Assembly: GCA_002682825.1 (NCBI GenBank)
Contig: NOKP01000022.1
Location: 124,001-188,000 of the forward strand
Source: Neonectria sp. B-13
Lineage: Eukaryota > Ascomycota > Sordariomycetes > Hypocreales > Nectriaceae
Reading direction: 5' to 3'
DNA: 64,000 nucleotides
How positions within the stretch are numbered: position 1 is the first letter of the stretch; each line of letters opens with the position of its first letter. The position numbers and the translations under genes are program-made. This document shows positions 11,485 through 20,461 of this stretch, piece after piece. The notes beneath the pieces were generated by a model, which was not told the DNA's origin, did no database searches, and was given only the letters and a program-made list of their open reading frames with translations.

Positions 11485-11667
11485 TCACATGGCCACGCCA
11501 ACAGCGGGATTGTCACTCGCCCCCTCGTCTCGTTCCGGAAGTTCCACAGCCGGTGGGAATATGCCACCGGTCGGCTCGTCCTTGGCCTTTCGGGCAGCAG
11601 GCTTGCGGAAGCCCAGGCAAGCGAGGATACGCATAACAATGCTGGGAGGGTTCTGTTCTTCAGCCAT
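11485..11667 (-). CDS. Small 60-residue protein with 5' UTR intron
   Basis: A 60-residue protein starting MAEEQNPPSIVMRILACLGF, with a basic patch (RKPAARKAK) and an acidic, proline-containing tail. No family is recognised; the N-terminal segment could form an amphipathic helix. What makes the short frame credible is a clear intron just upstream at 11683-11749 (GTATTT donor, CACTAAC branch, TTTCTAG acceptor), which places the ATG 15 nt after the acceptor, typical of a spliced leader exon. An alternative reading continues the frame across the intron into the upstream exon and would add about 50 residues starting MLSLEGSLSS; the shorter start is preferred because it gives a compact, charged protein. 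Confidence 0.5.
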   Translation of the reverse strand: MAEEQNPPSIVMRILACLGFRKPAARKAKDEPTGGIFPPAVELPERDEGASDNPAVGVAM

Positions 11668-12200
11668 CTTTGCGTCGGTGTCCTAGAAAGGAGGCGTTAG
11701 TGAGATGATGATGAGCGGAAAAGGCAAGGGGCGAGAGGGGGTTAAATACCTTGATCGTGAGGAGCAGTGTTGGTTGTAGCAACCAAATGTTTATGGAGTG
11801 GGCAGGTGATAGTGACGGGTTGAGAATTGAGAATAAAGAGCAACGAAGCTCGGTGGTCTCTGTAACTTGAGTGAAGGATGAAGAAGACAAGGAGCCTTCG
11901 AGTGACAACAATGCAAAGAAGGGTTTTATACCCCGGTGGCTGTGCTGGCACAGTTATGGCTTCCTGAAAGAGAAACGGTAGTGTGAATTCGCCAACGGGG
12001 TGTGTTGAGTAGGAGAAGTGGGGGAGCAAAACAGGAAAGGGGAGGGCGTTTTCGCGTTCCCAGGAGGGAATTTGGGCGGTCCTAAGTTGTGGGTGAGTTC
12101 TCGGTGAGTTGCGTGCGGGTGGCAGAACGCCTAGGCAGCGGATATATTTAAATCACCCTGGGTCAACTCGGAACTTGCACTTGTAACCCTAACAACCTCA

Positions 12201-12277
12201 GCTGCAGCAACAACACCAGCAGCAGCAACGCCAACAACAACAACACCAACAACACCAACACCAGCAGCAGCAGGAGC
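12201..12277 (+). repeat. CAG/CAA-type trinucleotide tract in 5' leader
   Basis: An imperfect run of CAG, CAA and CAC triplets ends one base before the ATG of the proline-rich gene. It is likely a transcribed 5' leader tract and is potentially length-variable between strains. Confidence 0.85.
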
Positions 12278-12278
12278 A

Positions 12279-13190
12279 ATGTCGTACCCTCCTCCCGGCG
12301 GCTGGGCACGAAGGCGTCACCCCCCGGGAACGAGGCCAGAGGACTATCCTCACCTGAGTCCCGAGGCCGCAGACCAGGCGGCGAGAGCTGTTCGCAGGGA
12401 GCGGCTCATGAACCCCGTGGCTCCCCCCTACGACCCAACTCTGCCCATTCTCTGGCTGGACCGGGCTGGTCGGCCCATGTTCGAGGATCCGCAGTTGTTC
12501 CCCGTCGACCCGGCACTGACGATGCCGGCGGGCATGTCTCAGACAACGCAGCCTCCGAGTGCTGCTACCCCAGGTCGTCCTCTTGGCTTCGAGATGCCGC
12601 CCTCACGAGAATGGGATGCTTTCCGGCCGGAAGCACAGCCGCTGCCCAGAGCAGTGCCTCTTCCTCCTCCTGGGCCTCCTCCCAACCGTCCTCTTCCTGC
12701 TCTGCCTCCCCGTCCTCCAAGGGCAGCTCCTCTCCCTCCCGCTGGTCCTCCTGCTCTCCGCCCTCCTCCCCCTCTCTCTGCCCGTCCTTTCAGGACACCC
12801 ACTCTCTCCCCTGCCCGTCCTCCCAGAACCTCCATCCGTCGAGCTCGTCCTCTCTCCCCCCATCCTCGCCGCCATGTCCGTTTCGCTGAGGATCCCAACG
12901 CCCGTCGACTCGTCAACGGCCGTCATCCCCTTCCTAACTCTCCTCGCCGTCCCCGTCGTCCTCCTACTCCCCCTCCTCCTCCTACTCGTTCTGCTCCTCC
13001 CATGCCTCGTCAGGTGCGCTTCGCTCCTCCTGAGGTGCCACCGCGACCCATTGGCGAGATCGGCGGCCAGATCAACGGGGAATACATTTATGTCGTCCCA
13101 CTTCCTTATATTCCTCGCACCCTACCCGTCATCGAAATCTACCTCACCGACGACGAGGAAGAGGAAGAGGATCTTTACTCCGCTAACTGA
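12279..13190 (+). CDS. Proline/arginine-rich disordered protein
   Basis: A single-exon frame encodes 303 residues starting MSYPPPGGWARRRHPP. Residues of roughly 100-250 are dominated by Pro, Arg and Leu (PLPPPGPPPNRPLP, PPTPPPPPTR), with two copies of a (H/Q)VRFA(E/P) motif (RHVRFAEDP and RQVRFAPPE). The C-terminus is a short hydrophobic segment (EYIYVVPLPYIPRTLPVIEIYL) followed by an acidic DDEEEEEDL run. There is no signal peptide. It looks like an intrinsically disordered scaffold or adaptor with SH3-type polyproline sites; no enzymatic role is suggested. The strong C+T bias also opens long shadow frames on both strands, which I discount because this one has an ATG after a typical leader and an ordered C-terminus. 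Confidence 0.6.
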   Translation: MSYPPPGGWARRRHPPGTRPEDYPHLSPEAADQAARAVRRERLMNPVAPPYDPTLPILWLDRAGRPMFEDPQLFPVDPALTMPAGMSQTTQPPSAATPGRPLGFEMPPSREWDAFRPEAQPLPRAVPLPPPGPPPNRPLPALPPRPPRAAPLPPAGPPALRPPPPLSARPFRTPTLSPARPPRTSIRRARPLSPHPRRHVRFAEDPNARRLVNGRHPLPNSPRRPRRPPTPPPPPTRSAPPMPRQVRFAPPEVPPRPIGEIGGQINGEYIYVVPLPYIPRTLPVIEIYLTDDEEEEEDLYSAN

Positions 13191-13791
13191 TGACCTCATT
13201 CCCGCGGCAACTTCATCTAAGAAGCACACTACTATCACGTTCTCTTACCTCTTCGACATGGAATGAGAATCGCTGTACCGCGAACCGCTGGACTTGATCT
13301 CTGTACCGTTCTGCTTCTTATAGAGCAAAGACTCTGACCTGAGAAGGTTCTCCAAGGTATGTCTCTCCCAACTCTACTTAACTTCAGCATCTCACTCCTA
13401 TTCATCTAGAATCGTTTTTGTTTTCGTTTTGCTTTCACTCTCCTCAAGATGAAGCCATAGGCTGTCAGGCCAGGAGACATCTCAGAATCAGATCAGGTTT
13501 GTCAACCCCCTATATCCACAGCCAAGAACCATCTAATCACCACCCCCAGGCTTTGCTTTTCTCTTCGGTCTCTCTGAAACGTATCACACTGTATGATCCA
13601 TCTCTTCAGCCTTCAAAGAAGCAAAATTCCAAACAGCCGTCATCATGGCCTCAAAAAAACGTCAAAGCCGAAAGTCTCACCAAAAAAAAGAGTAAGTCGT
13701 CCACTCCAGCTTTTCTCTACTTCACTAACACCAGCTACTCAGTTGAACTGTATAATTCTGTACACTCTTCATAAACCATCGTCCTTTTTCG
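13191..13791 (+). other. Possible spliced 3' UTR or non-coding transcript
   Basis: Several intron-like segments occur without a long coding frame: GTATGT...CATCTAG near 13358-13410, GTTTGT...CCCCAG near 13498-13552, and GTAAGT with a CACTAAC branch ending near 13742. A short frame starting at 13645 (MASKKRQSRK) reaches the third donor but soon meets stops after either acceptor. The region may be a spliced 3' UTR of the proline-rich gene or a separate non-coding RNA leading into the repeat array. Confidence 0.35.
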
Positions 13792-14545
13792 TCAAGGACT
13801 GCAGGCTCACTCTGGACTGTCATCCGGGATCCAGGCCTACCGTTTTCATTTTCTGCTTCTCATCTTTCCGGCCTAGACAAGCTCTCAGCCTGAAAACCCC
13901 CAACGGACGCCTTCAGAATGCCAGTTCGTCGACCTCTGTCGTCAAGAGGAACCACGCACTTATCTCGGGCTGTCACCCGTATCCAGGATTACCGCTCTTG
14001 TTCTGTGTTTCTCGCCTCCAGCCTAGCCAAGCTCTCGACCTGAGTACAGTCGACGCACACATTTGAGTACATCGACTTCCATCGTCAGGAGGAACTACAC
14101 AATCTCCTTTGACTGCCCTTCAGAGTTGCGGCCTACCGTTCTTGTTTTGTTTCTCGTCTTGCCGGCCTCGTCGAGCTCCAAAACGAATTACCGTCGACGC
14201 ACGCCTTCCAGAATATCGGCCTTGCCATCAGGAGTAATCCGTACTCACCTTGGACTGCGGCTCAGGATTCCGGCCTCTCATTCTTGTTTTTTTGTTTTTG
14301 TTTACAGCTTTGCCGGCCTCGTCAAGCTCCAAAATCGAATACCGTCGACCCATGCCCTTTAGTGCATCGACTTCTATTATCGAGAGGAACTACGCACTCG
14401 TCTTGAACTGCAATTCATGATTTAGGCCTTTCGGTCTCGCTGCTTGTTTTTGTTTCTTGTTTTATCAGTCCAAGCAAGTTCTACCTCAGCATTCTCGACA
14501 CAAGCATCTGAGTGCAGTTGAGTCTCAAGGCTATGAACTAGAAGG
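13792..14545 (+). repeat. Diverged ~145-bp tandem repeat array, about five copies
   Basis: Successive units start near 13792, 13947, 14090, 14233 and 14385, at spacings of about 143-155 bp. Shared landmarks in order are AGGAAC(C/T)ACGCAC, a GGACTG-like block, GGCCTACCGTTCTTGTTTT, GCCGGCCTCGTCAAGCTC and ATACCGTCGACGCA. Each unit is separated by an ATCGTCAG-type sequence that looks like a splice acceptor. Copies differ by many substitutions, so the array is old. Two short plus-strand frames (13593-14066 and 14063-14362) run through it and repeat an RPTV(F/L) peptide word, but both are broken by stops. Confidence 0.75.
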
Positions 14546-14878
14546 ACTGAACCCGAGTTGGCATGGAATTCCGGGCTGGATCTGGGTACCAGCGACGTAC
14601 ACATTGCTGTGCAGTTGTGTCTCGCGGCTAAGGACTTGGAGGATATGAACTCGCGTTGGGCAGGATTTCACCAGTGAATCGAAGGAATCTTCTGTATGAA
14701 CTTGAACTTAACTTTTGCTACAATACCATCTCCATAACGAGAAAGCAAAACAAACTAATTTTCCTCCCTTTGTGAGGGTTGACAACTATTACCTCATGAT
14801 CGTGTATTGGTATCAAGACATCTATCTCCTCCCGCCCAGCATATACAACTCAACCAAGTACTTCTGTCTAGCAATCTT

Positions 14879-15556
14879 CTAATCCGTCGTCAGATTCCAT
14901 AGCCCGTCGCCTAGGAAGTGCGCCTCCTCAATCACGGGCCCCTTGCCCTTATCCTTGACCTCGGCCGTGCTCGCAACGAGGATGCCCACGGCACACGCCT
15001 CCTCCTTGCCCTCGGCCATGACGACGACGGGCTCGCCCTCCCCAAGCTCGCGGCTCCATCGGCCCTCGGCATCGACGCTCTGCTCCAACTCCTTTCCCTC
15101 GACCAAGCCCGGTGCGGCGTCGGCGGCGGGCAGGCGACCGCCCTTGCTCGTCAGGCCGGGAGCCATCAGGGTGGCGCCGGACAGGACGAAGCGGATGGCG
15201 CCGCGGTCGATGCGCACGGTGGGGAATGCCTGGGGGAAGCGGTGCACCAGGCGCAGGTGCGGGACGATGACGGTGGCGTCGTACTGGAAGAACAGCGGCA
15301 CGGCGCCCAGCACGTACAGCGTATTGCGGTCGGGCAGCTTCATGCTGGACAGCGAGGCCTTCTTGGGCAGGATCTCATCGATGTAGGGCGTGAGGAGCGG
15401 GTAGGTGTTGAGCAGCGACTGTCGGAGGCCGCGCTGGACCGACGACTTGAGCTTCTGCTTGGGGGAGCCCTGGATGCTGGTGGGCGGTTAGGTTAGCTGA
15501 GGTTTTGACGGGCTGGGGTAACGGGGGAGAGCGAGGACGGACTCTTTCTTGAACAT
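14879..15556 (-). CDS. TMA20: Tma20/MCT-1 translation factor with PUA domain
   Basis: Orthologue of yeast Tma20 and human MCTS1, which partners Tma22/DENR in ribosome recycling and reinitiation in the cytoplasm. A 14-nt first exon (15543-15556) encodes MFKK, and exon 2 is 14879-15476. The 66-bp intron (15477-15542) has a non-standard GTCCGT donor, an AGCTAAC branch and a CACCAG acceptor. The 203-residue product shows the N-terminal LKSSVQRGLRQSL block and IDEILPKK. The PUA core follows: VDRGAIRFVLSGATLM, APGLTS, VVVMAEGKEEACAVG and the terminal HFLGDGLWNL. All match the family order. Length is slightly above the 181 residues of yeast because of an acidic insert near 130-145. The start is fixed by the conserved MFKK. 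Confidence 0.93.
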
Positions 15557-15929
15557 GATGGCGGCGGAGGAACGAATGGCAAGGGTAAAGATGACGAATG
15601 AAGCTGTATCACGGGCAAAAAGCAGTTGATGGTGGTGTCGCGGGTCGTCTGGCGCTGGTGGGGTGGACGTGGACGCGGCAAAAGTCGACCAAGTGCCCCG
15701 CGGTCGGCGGTGGCGGGGTAAGTCGCGAGATGCAATACGGCGGGGTCTTGGGCAGTTTGACGATGGCATCACGTACGGGTCACCAGTTGACGGGGAATAT
15801 TCGCAGGCACTTTTTGAATATGTTTCTTGTTTCATTTCATTCCGTACCCTCGGGTACATGTTGTCTTGATCCCATCAATCGTCCACTGCAAGCCAGCGGT
15901 CGGCCGTTTCTTTGACATCCGTCGCTGCT

Positions 15930-16275
15930 TTACCCGTGGACGACGTGAGACACGGTGCCGTCCTCCTTCACATGGACGTTCAGTCTGTTCTCCTTGAAGT
16001 CCTTGGTAACCATCATCCCCGGCTCGATGATCCGGGTCTCCTCGGGGAGATCCCTCTTGCAGAAGACCTAGACGCCTTGTTAGCACATCGTCTCAGTGGC
16101 CAAGGCGCTACCCTAGAGCCCCGCATATGGACGCAAAGGATGTAGCAAGTATTCGAGGGGGCAACCATACCGTCTCAGTCGAGGCCTCGTCGGTGAGCTT
16201 CTTCCCCACGAGCTTGTTCTGCCACTCCTCGGTCTTGTCGCCGGTCGAGTTTACACCTGGGACAACGAGAGGCAT
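15930..16275 (-). CDS. I78-type proteinase inhibitor, 80 residues
   Basis: A small cytosolic-type proteinase inhibitor of the I78 family (PF11720). Exons are 16171-16275 and 15930-16067; the 103-bp intron has a GTATGG donor, a TGCTAAC branch and a CGTCTAG acceptor. The 80-residue product starts MPLVVPGV and has the typical EEWQNKLVGKKL segment. The family core follows: VFCKRDLPEETRIIEPG, MMVTKDF, RLNVHVKEDGTV and the ending SHVVHG. No signal peptide is present, so it probably acts inside the cell, where yeast-type members inhibit vacuolar subtilisin-like proteases; that role is inferred. It sits head-to-tail upstream of TMA20, with 373 bp between its stop and the TMA20 start. Confidence 0.85.
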
Positions 16276-18603
16276 CTTGGCGGTAGGATATGATTGGGTA
16301 ACTTGGTGTCTGGGAAGAGAAAGAAGTAGAGCAGAGTGGTTGCTGTTCTGGGGAATGCTTGTAGATCGGTTGGAGATGCAGACGCGTATGGCGGACTAAG
16401 GTATTGCGCAGCTACGTAGCCATCCGTCGGCCTGGTTTTATACGATTCCTCAGGCGGCGCTGTTTGGGGGTGGTGGGCGTGTGTCGTAGGTGATGACGTC
16501 GACTCACATGGTTTCCCCAGATTGGGTCGTGGCCGTCATGGCAATCGAAACCAGTGGAACAAGCAGAGGGGGATGTTTCACGAGACGAGGGTAGGAAAGA
16601 ACCAATTCGGTCGAAGAATCAAACGTCACCTAGCGAGCCTGTTTTCACCCAAGTTTTGCAAGCAACAGTTGCGCGGATGCAAACGGAGTTGAGTTTGCCA
16701 GCTGGCTGTTGATCCGTCGCACGGCGTGCTGTCAATACGTACTGTGCTCGCACTGACCAAGCTGGACACGACAATCCATGTCCCCTGCCTGAGTTTGTTT
16801 GTTTGCGGCTTGTTCCGTTTCTAGGGACAGGACGGAGGATCGGCTCTCTCCGAGCAGGCTGTCAACCTGTATGGGTTCTTGATGAATGAATGAGTAATTA
16901 GTAAGAGGGGCTGGCAGTTAGATCGTGTTTGATCTAGGGAGGGAGAAAGGAAGTGCCGATGAGACAGACAGCCACACAACCACGGTCCCATTACGGTGGT
17001 TGCTATTGATGGGTCATTCGGCCATTCCCGCAGGTGTCCTTGCAATGCAGTGCAGTGCAGTGCAGACGGGACGGGGACGGGTGCTGATGGATAGCCACCC
17101 AAAGCCAAACCAAACCAAACCAACCCATAGCAAACCCAGCTAGAGTCAGTCAGCCAGAGTCAGTCAGTCAGTCAGTCAGCCAGACCCAAGAACGGTCAGA
17201 CCAAAGCCGCCAACAAGAGAAAAGGCGGCGAACCGCGTGCATACATACATACCGACCTACATCTCACTCGGGGACCATCGCCGTGCCCTACTGGCGTCTC
17301 CATCCATCTCATGTCAGCGCCAATCTATTTTTCACTCTGTCCGCTTCCGCCTTTTCTGGCCCCCCCGTTCCCATGCTGACGGAGGAAGTACCCGGTACAT
17401 GCACAAAATGGGGGCTGCCGATGATGGCGGCCTCAGCCACTGTGAATGGGGGGGAGGGGCTTGGGCTTATTATGCTTGGGAATGCGAATGCTTGTCCACT
17501 TCGCAGTGCAGGGCCAAATTACGATGGAGGATCAGGGCCACGCTCCCAGCCAACCACGCCGGGACGCCGGGAGACCGGGAGACCGCTGAGCGTGGAGAGT
17601 TCCAAAATAGCCTTCTGCCGCCGCCGTCTCCCCACCGCTTGTTTCTCCTTAGGTACTGCCCGTAGTCTGTACTACTAGTAGTAGCTGTCTGGTCTGGTCC
17701 AATGTGTCTCAAGTAGAGGTCCCGGTGAGAAGTATCCAGGAACCCAGCTCGCAACATCAGCAGCTGCAGCCGCACCGCGCCAACGTCCAGACGGAGCAAA
17801 TCATGACCCAGCCAGACGTCTGCTTTGTCCTGCACACGTCAGGGCATCAAAGTACTGCATACATGGCACTTGTCTGCACCATGGCACCCCCCCGGTCGTC
17901 AGCCCAGCCCCAGCCCCAACCGCCACCTTTCGCATAGCATCGACGTTTTGGCCCAATTTCGAGAGCACCAGCAGTGGCAGTGGCAGTAGCAGTGGTAGTG
18001 GTAGTGGCAGCTAGTTAGCAGCCAGCACAGCCTTATTGCATCGTTTGCCCGTGAGCATCCATCTCAGTCAGACCCTTGCTCAGAGGAGCCAGGACCCTCT
18101 GCCGTCCCCGCCCAGGCTGACTGGGCCACTGGAGACTGGCCACTGAAGGCGTGCAGAGACCGACCTGGTCGAGCTAATAAACTCGTCGCAGGAGTGTGTC
18201 CTTCCTGTCTCCTTTTTTTTCTTAATCACCGTGGCTCCCACATTTCTTCTCCCCCCGAGCGCCGCGCCGCCTCACTTCCCCTGCCAACCCCCCCAGTCGT
18301 CCTCCTTCGTATCCCTTCCTCCTCCTTCTCGCAATCCCGAATCTTGCTTGTCCATCCTTCTTCTTGTTTTTCACTTCTTCTTTGCGTCCGCCGAATCACT
18401 TCTCGAGTCTCCGATCCACACTCGACCCCTCGTGCCTGCTGGAAGGGAATGAGCCTTGTGATCTCCTCAACAACCTAATCGCATTTGAAACCGGCGGCTT
18501 TGCGGGGCGAATGCTGGAAGTGAAGACTGCTCACTCGCCTTGAATCATCAACCCAACCACCTCGAAAACCCGACTCCATCCCCAACACATCACAACCGCC
18601 ATC
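16276..18603. other. Long intergenic region with simple repeats
   Basis: No gene is evident. The divergent promoters of the I78 inhibitor (left) and the membrane protein at 18604 (right) lie here. Notable are several microsatellites (annotated separately at 17041-17183; AGTGGC-type at 17970-18010) and a pyrimidine-rich tract at about 18195-18460 with TTTCTT and CTCCTCC runs, typical of a strong fungal promoter or 5' UTR. Confidence 0.55.
17041..17183. repeat. Cluster of short tandem repeats (GCAGT, CAAAC, CAGT)
   Basis: Within 140 bp there are TGCAG-unit repeats at 17041-17064, a CCAAA-unit run at 17101-17125 and CAGT-unit repeats at 17151-17183. All are short and imperfect and are probably slippage-prone microsatellites. 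Confidence 0.85.
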
Positions 18604-19419
18604 ATGCGCTTCTCACCCGCCCCCGTCCTCCTCTTCGCCGGCTCCGTCCTGGCCAAGTCCGTCTCCATCCACGAGTGCCTCGTCAACAACAGCGAAGACA
18701 TCGCCTCCTTTGCCGACTGTGGCCACCAGGGCTCCCTCGCCAAGTGCCTGTCGCAGCTCCAGAGCTTCCGGGAAGACGATGTCCGCGCCTGCTACACCAG
18801 CGTCGGCTGCTCCTTCGCCGAGGCCGAGGAAGAGGCCGGCTTCGCCCTCAACCGCTGTGACGAGAAGGCCAGCATGGGCGACCTCAAGAAGCGCTTCCGT
18901 GCCATCGAGGTCCTGCCCCGTGCCGACGCCACCACAACCGCCGCCGACGCCAAGTCCACCGGCGACTCCTCCAAGACCGGCTCCATCTACACGGGCACCG
19001 ACTGCTTCACCACCGGCAAGAAGTCCACCACCGCCTGCCCCCTGTCGACCAGCAAAGGCCACGTCAAGACCGTGACGTGCTTCCCGACCGAAGTCACCAC
19101 CAGCTCGTGTGCCTCCACCCTCATCTGCACCACCGACTCGGCCAACAACGACATCTGCATGGACCTGCACCACATGGAAGTCGGCGGCATCATCGTCAGC
19201 ATCGTCTTCGCCAGCGCCCTCGTCATCGGCACCGCCGCCCTGACCTGGGCCTGCTGCAAAGACCGCAAGCAGCAGAAGAAAATGGCCGCTAAGGCCGAGG
19301 CCACCGCCCTGGTCCGCGCCGCCACCAAGAAGCAGCGCGCCGCCCAGCGAGCTCCCCTGATCCGCAATGCCTCGGGCGGGTCGAACCCGAACCCCTTCCA
19401 GGACCAGAACCGCCTTTAG
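18604..19419 (+). CDS. Secreted-type Cys-rich single-pass membrane protein
   Basis: A single-exon frame of 271 residues. Residues 1-17 form a signal peptide (MRFSPAPVLLFAGSVLA). A Cys-rich block follows (HECLVNN, DCGHQG, KCLSQL, ACYTSVGC, NRC), reminiscent of but not identical to an eight-Cys CFEM domain. Next come a KKR processing-like site, a Thr-rich region with further cysteines (TDCFT, TACPLS, TCFPTE, SSCAS, LICTT, DICMD) and one membrane helix at about 195-218 (GGIIVSIVFASALVIGTAAL). A basic tail contains KDRKQQKK. It likely resides at the plasma membrane with the Cys-rich part outside. The function is unknown. The ATG context and the leader support the start. Confidence 0.8.
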   Translation: MRFSPAPVLLFAGSVLAKSVSIHECLVNNSEDIASFADCGHQGSLAKCLSQLQSFREDDVRACYTSVGCSFAEAEEEAGFALNRCDEKASMGDLKKRFRAIEVLPRADATTTAADAKSTGDSSKTGSIYTGTDCFTTGKKSTTACPLSTSKGHVKTVTCFPTEVTTSSCASTLICTTDSANNDICMDLHHMEVGGIIVSIVFASALVIGTAALTWACCKDRKQQKKMAAKAEATALVRAATKKQRAAQRAPLIRNASGGSNPNPFQDQNRL

Positions 19420-20461
19420 GAGAACCGACCTGGTCGCGGACGCGGAAGCGGAAGACACATCGGGCGTCTGCAGCACGTGAGGGAGCAGCCTCTTGGGCAA
19501 CTACCCTAGCCTCTTCGGAGGACCTCCTCGGACGATGAGAGCCAGATTGGTTTGGGGCCACGGAGTGATGAGGACCTTTTTTTTGATACCTTATTGTCAG
19601 GGCCAGGGAACGTCTGTTTGAGTACTCGGAGCAAATGGAAATAAATATGACTAGAGAAGTCTGCAAAATAGTGAATTCATCGCGAAATCGGTCAAACAAA
19701 GGCCAACCTTACCTGTTCTTGCATCGTGTGTCTTGCGCCCTGGTCACCTTTCAAATCTTGAGGAACTGACTGACCTTCAACTTCAGCTTGAACTTGAACT
19801 TAATAGCAGTCACGTGTAGGTGCCCGTTAATTGATCATGACACAACAGAGTTTCCTCAGCTCGACTGGTTCAACATCTCACCAATACCAACCACATCAAA
19901 GAATCAGCGTCTTATTGCGACCGTTCCATGCTACAACGCAAGGCACAAGAGATGCAATACAACACAGTGGACACAAACATGGCACGGCAATTGCTTTGTT
20001 TCACAGAAGTGTACTTCACATTCCTCGAGTCTGTTCATAGACCCTTTCATGCTTATTATCCGATACTCGAACATAATTCCTTCAGTGAAGACCACGGTAA
20101 TTCACACGCTGGTCTGCTTCGCTTCCGTTGCTTTCGTCCCAACGCTCATAAGGCTTTGCCAGCCACCTTTGCCCTGTGGCACACTGTGTCCCATTGCAAA
20201 GTACATAGTCCTGACCTAGTTCCGCTTCCGTCCCATCCTGTCCGACCTATTCCCTTGGCGATCCCCATGGAAACCCTCCCATGTGTCTACCTTGGACTGG
20301 CTTTTGGTTCGACGACCGTAGGAGTAGGTAGTTCCATTCGTGGGCATGCCGGTATAGTGGTCGCTAAGTGTGATCAGACGGCGGTGAGGAGGAGCGTTGC
20401 CAAAGTATCCGAAGGGTCTCCTGCTCTCAGAAAGCCTTCGCTCACTCTGACTGGAAACTCC
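19420..20461. other. Convergent intergenic region
   Basis: 3' sides of the membrane-protein gene (+) and NST1 (-). Plus-strand frames at 19788-20219 and 19928-20665 show no domain, and the second overlaps NST1 coding sequence, so neither is kept. Confidence 0.5.

Noticed and set aside
12539..13266. Alternative frames of 107-235 codons over the proline-rich gene
   Set aside because: They arise from the same C/T-biased sequence; only the 12279 frame has a sensible start and an ordered, acidic C-terminus.
14879..15735. Longer N-terminal extension of TMA20 from upstream frames
   Set aside because: The conserved MFKK start at 15556, followed by a good intron, fits the family; the extension is basic Pro/Arg sequence with no conserved look.
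17041..17183. CRISPR-like array
   Set aside because: The repeats are 4-6 bp microsatellites without spacers, in a eukaryotic genome.
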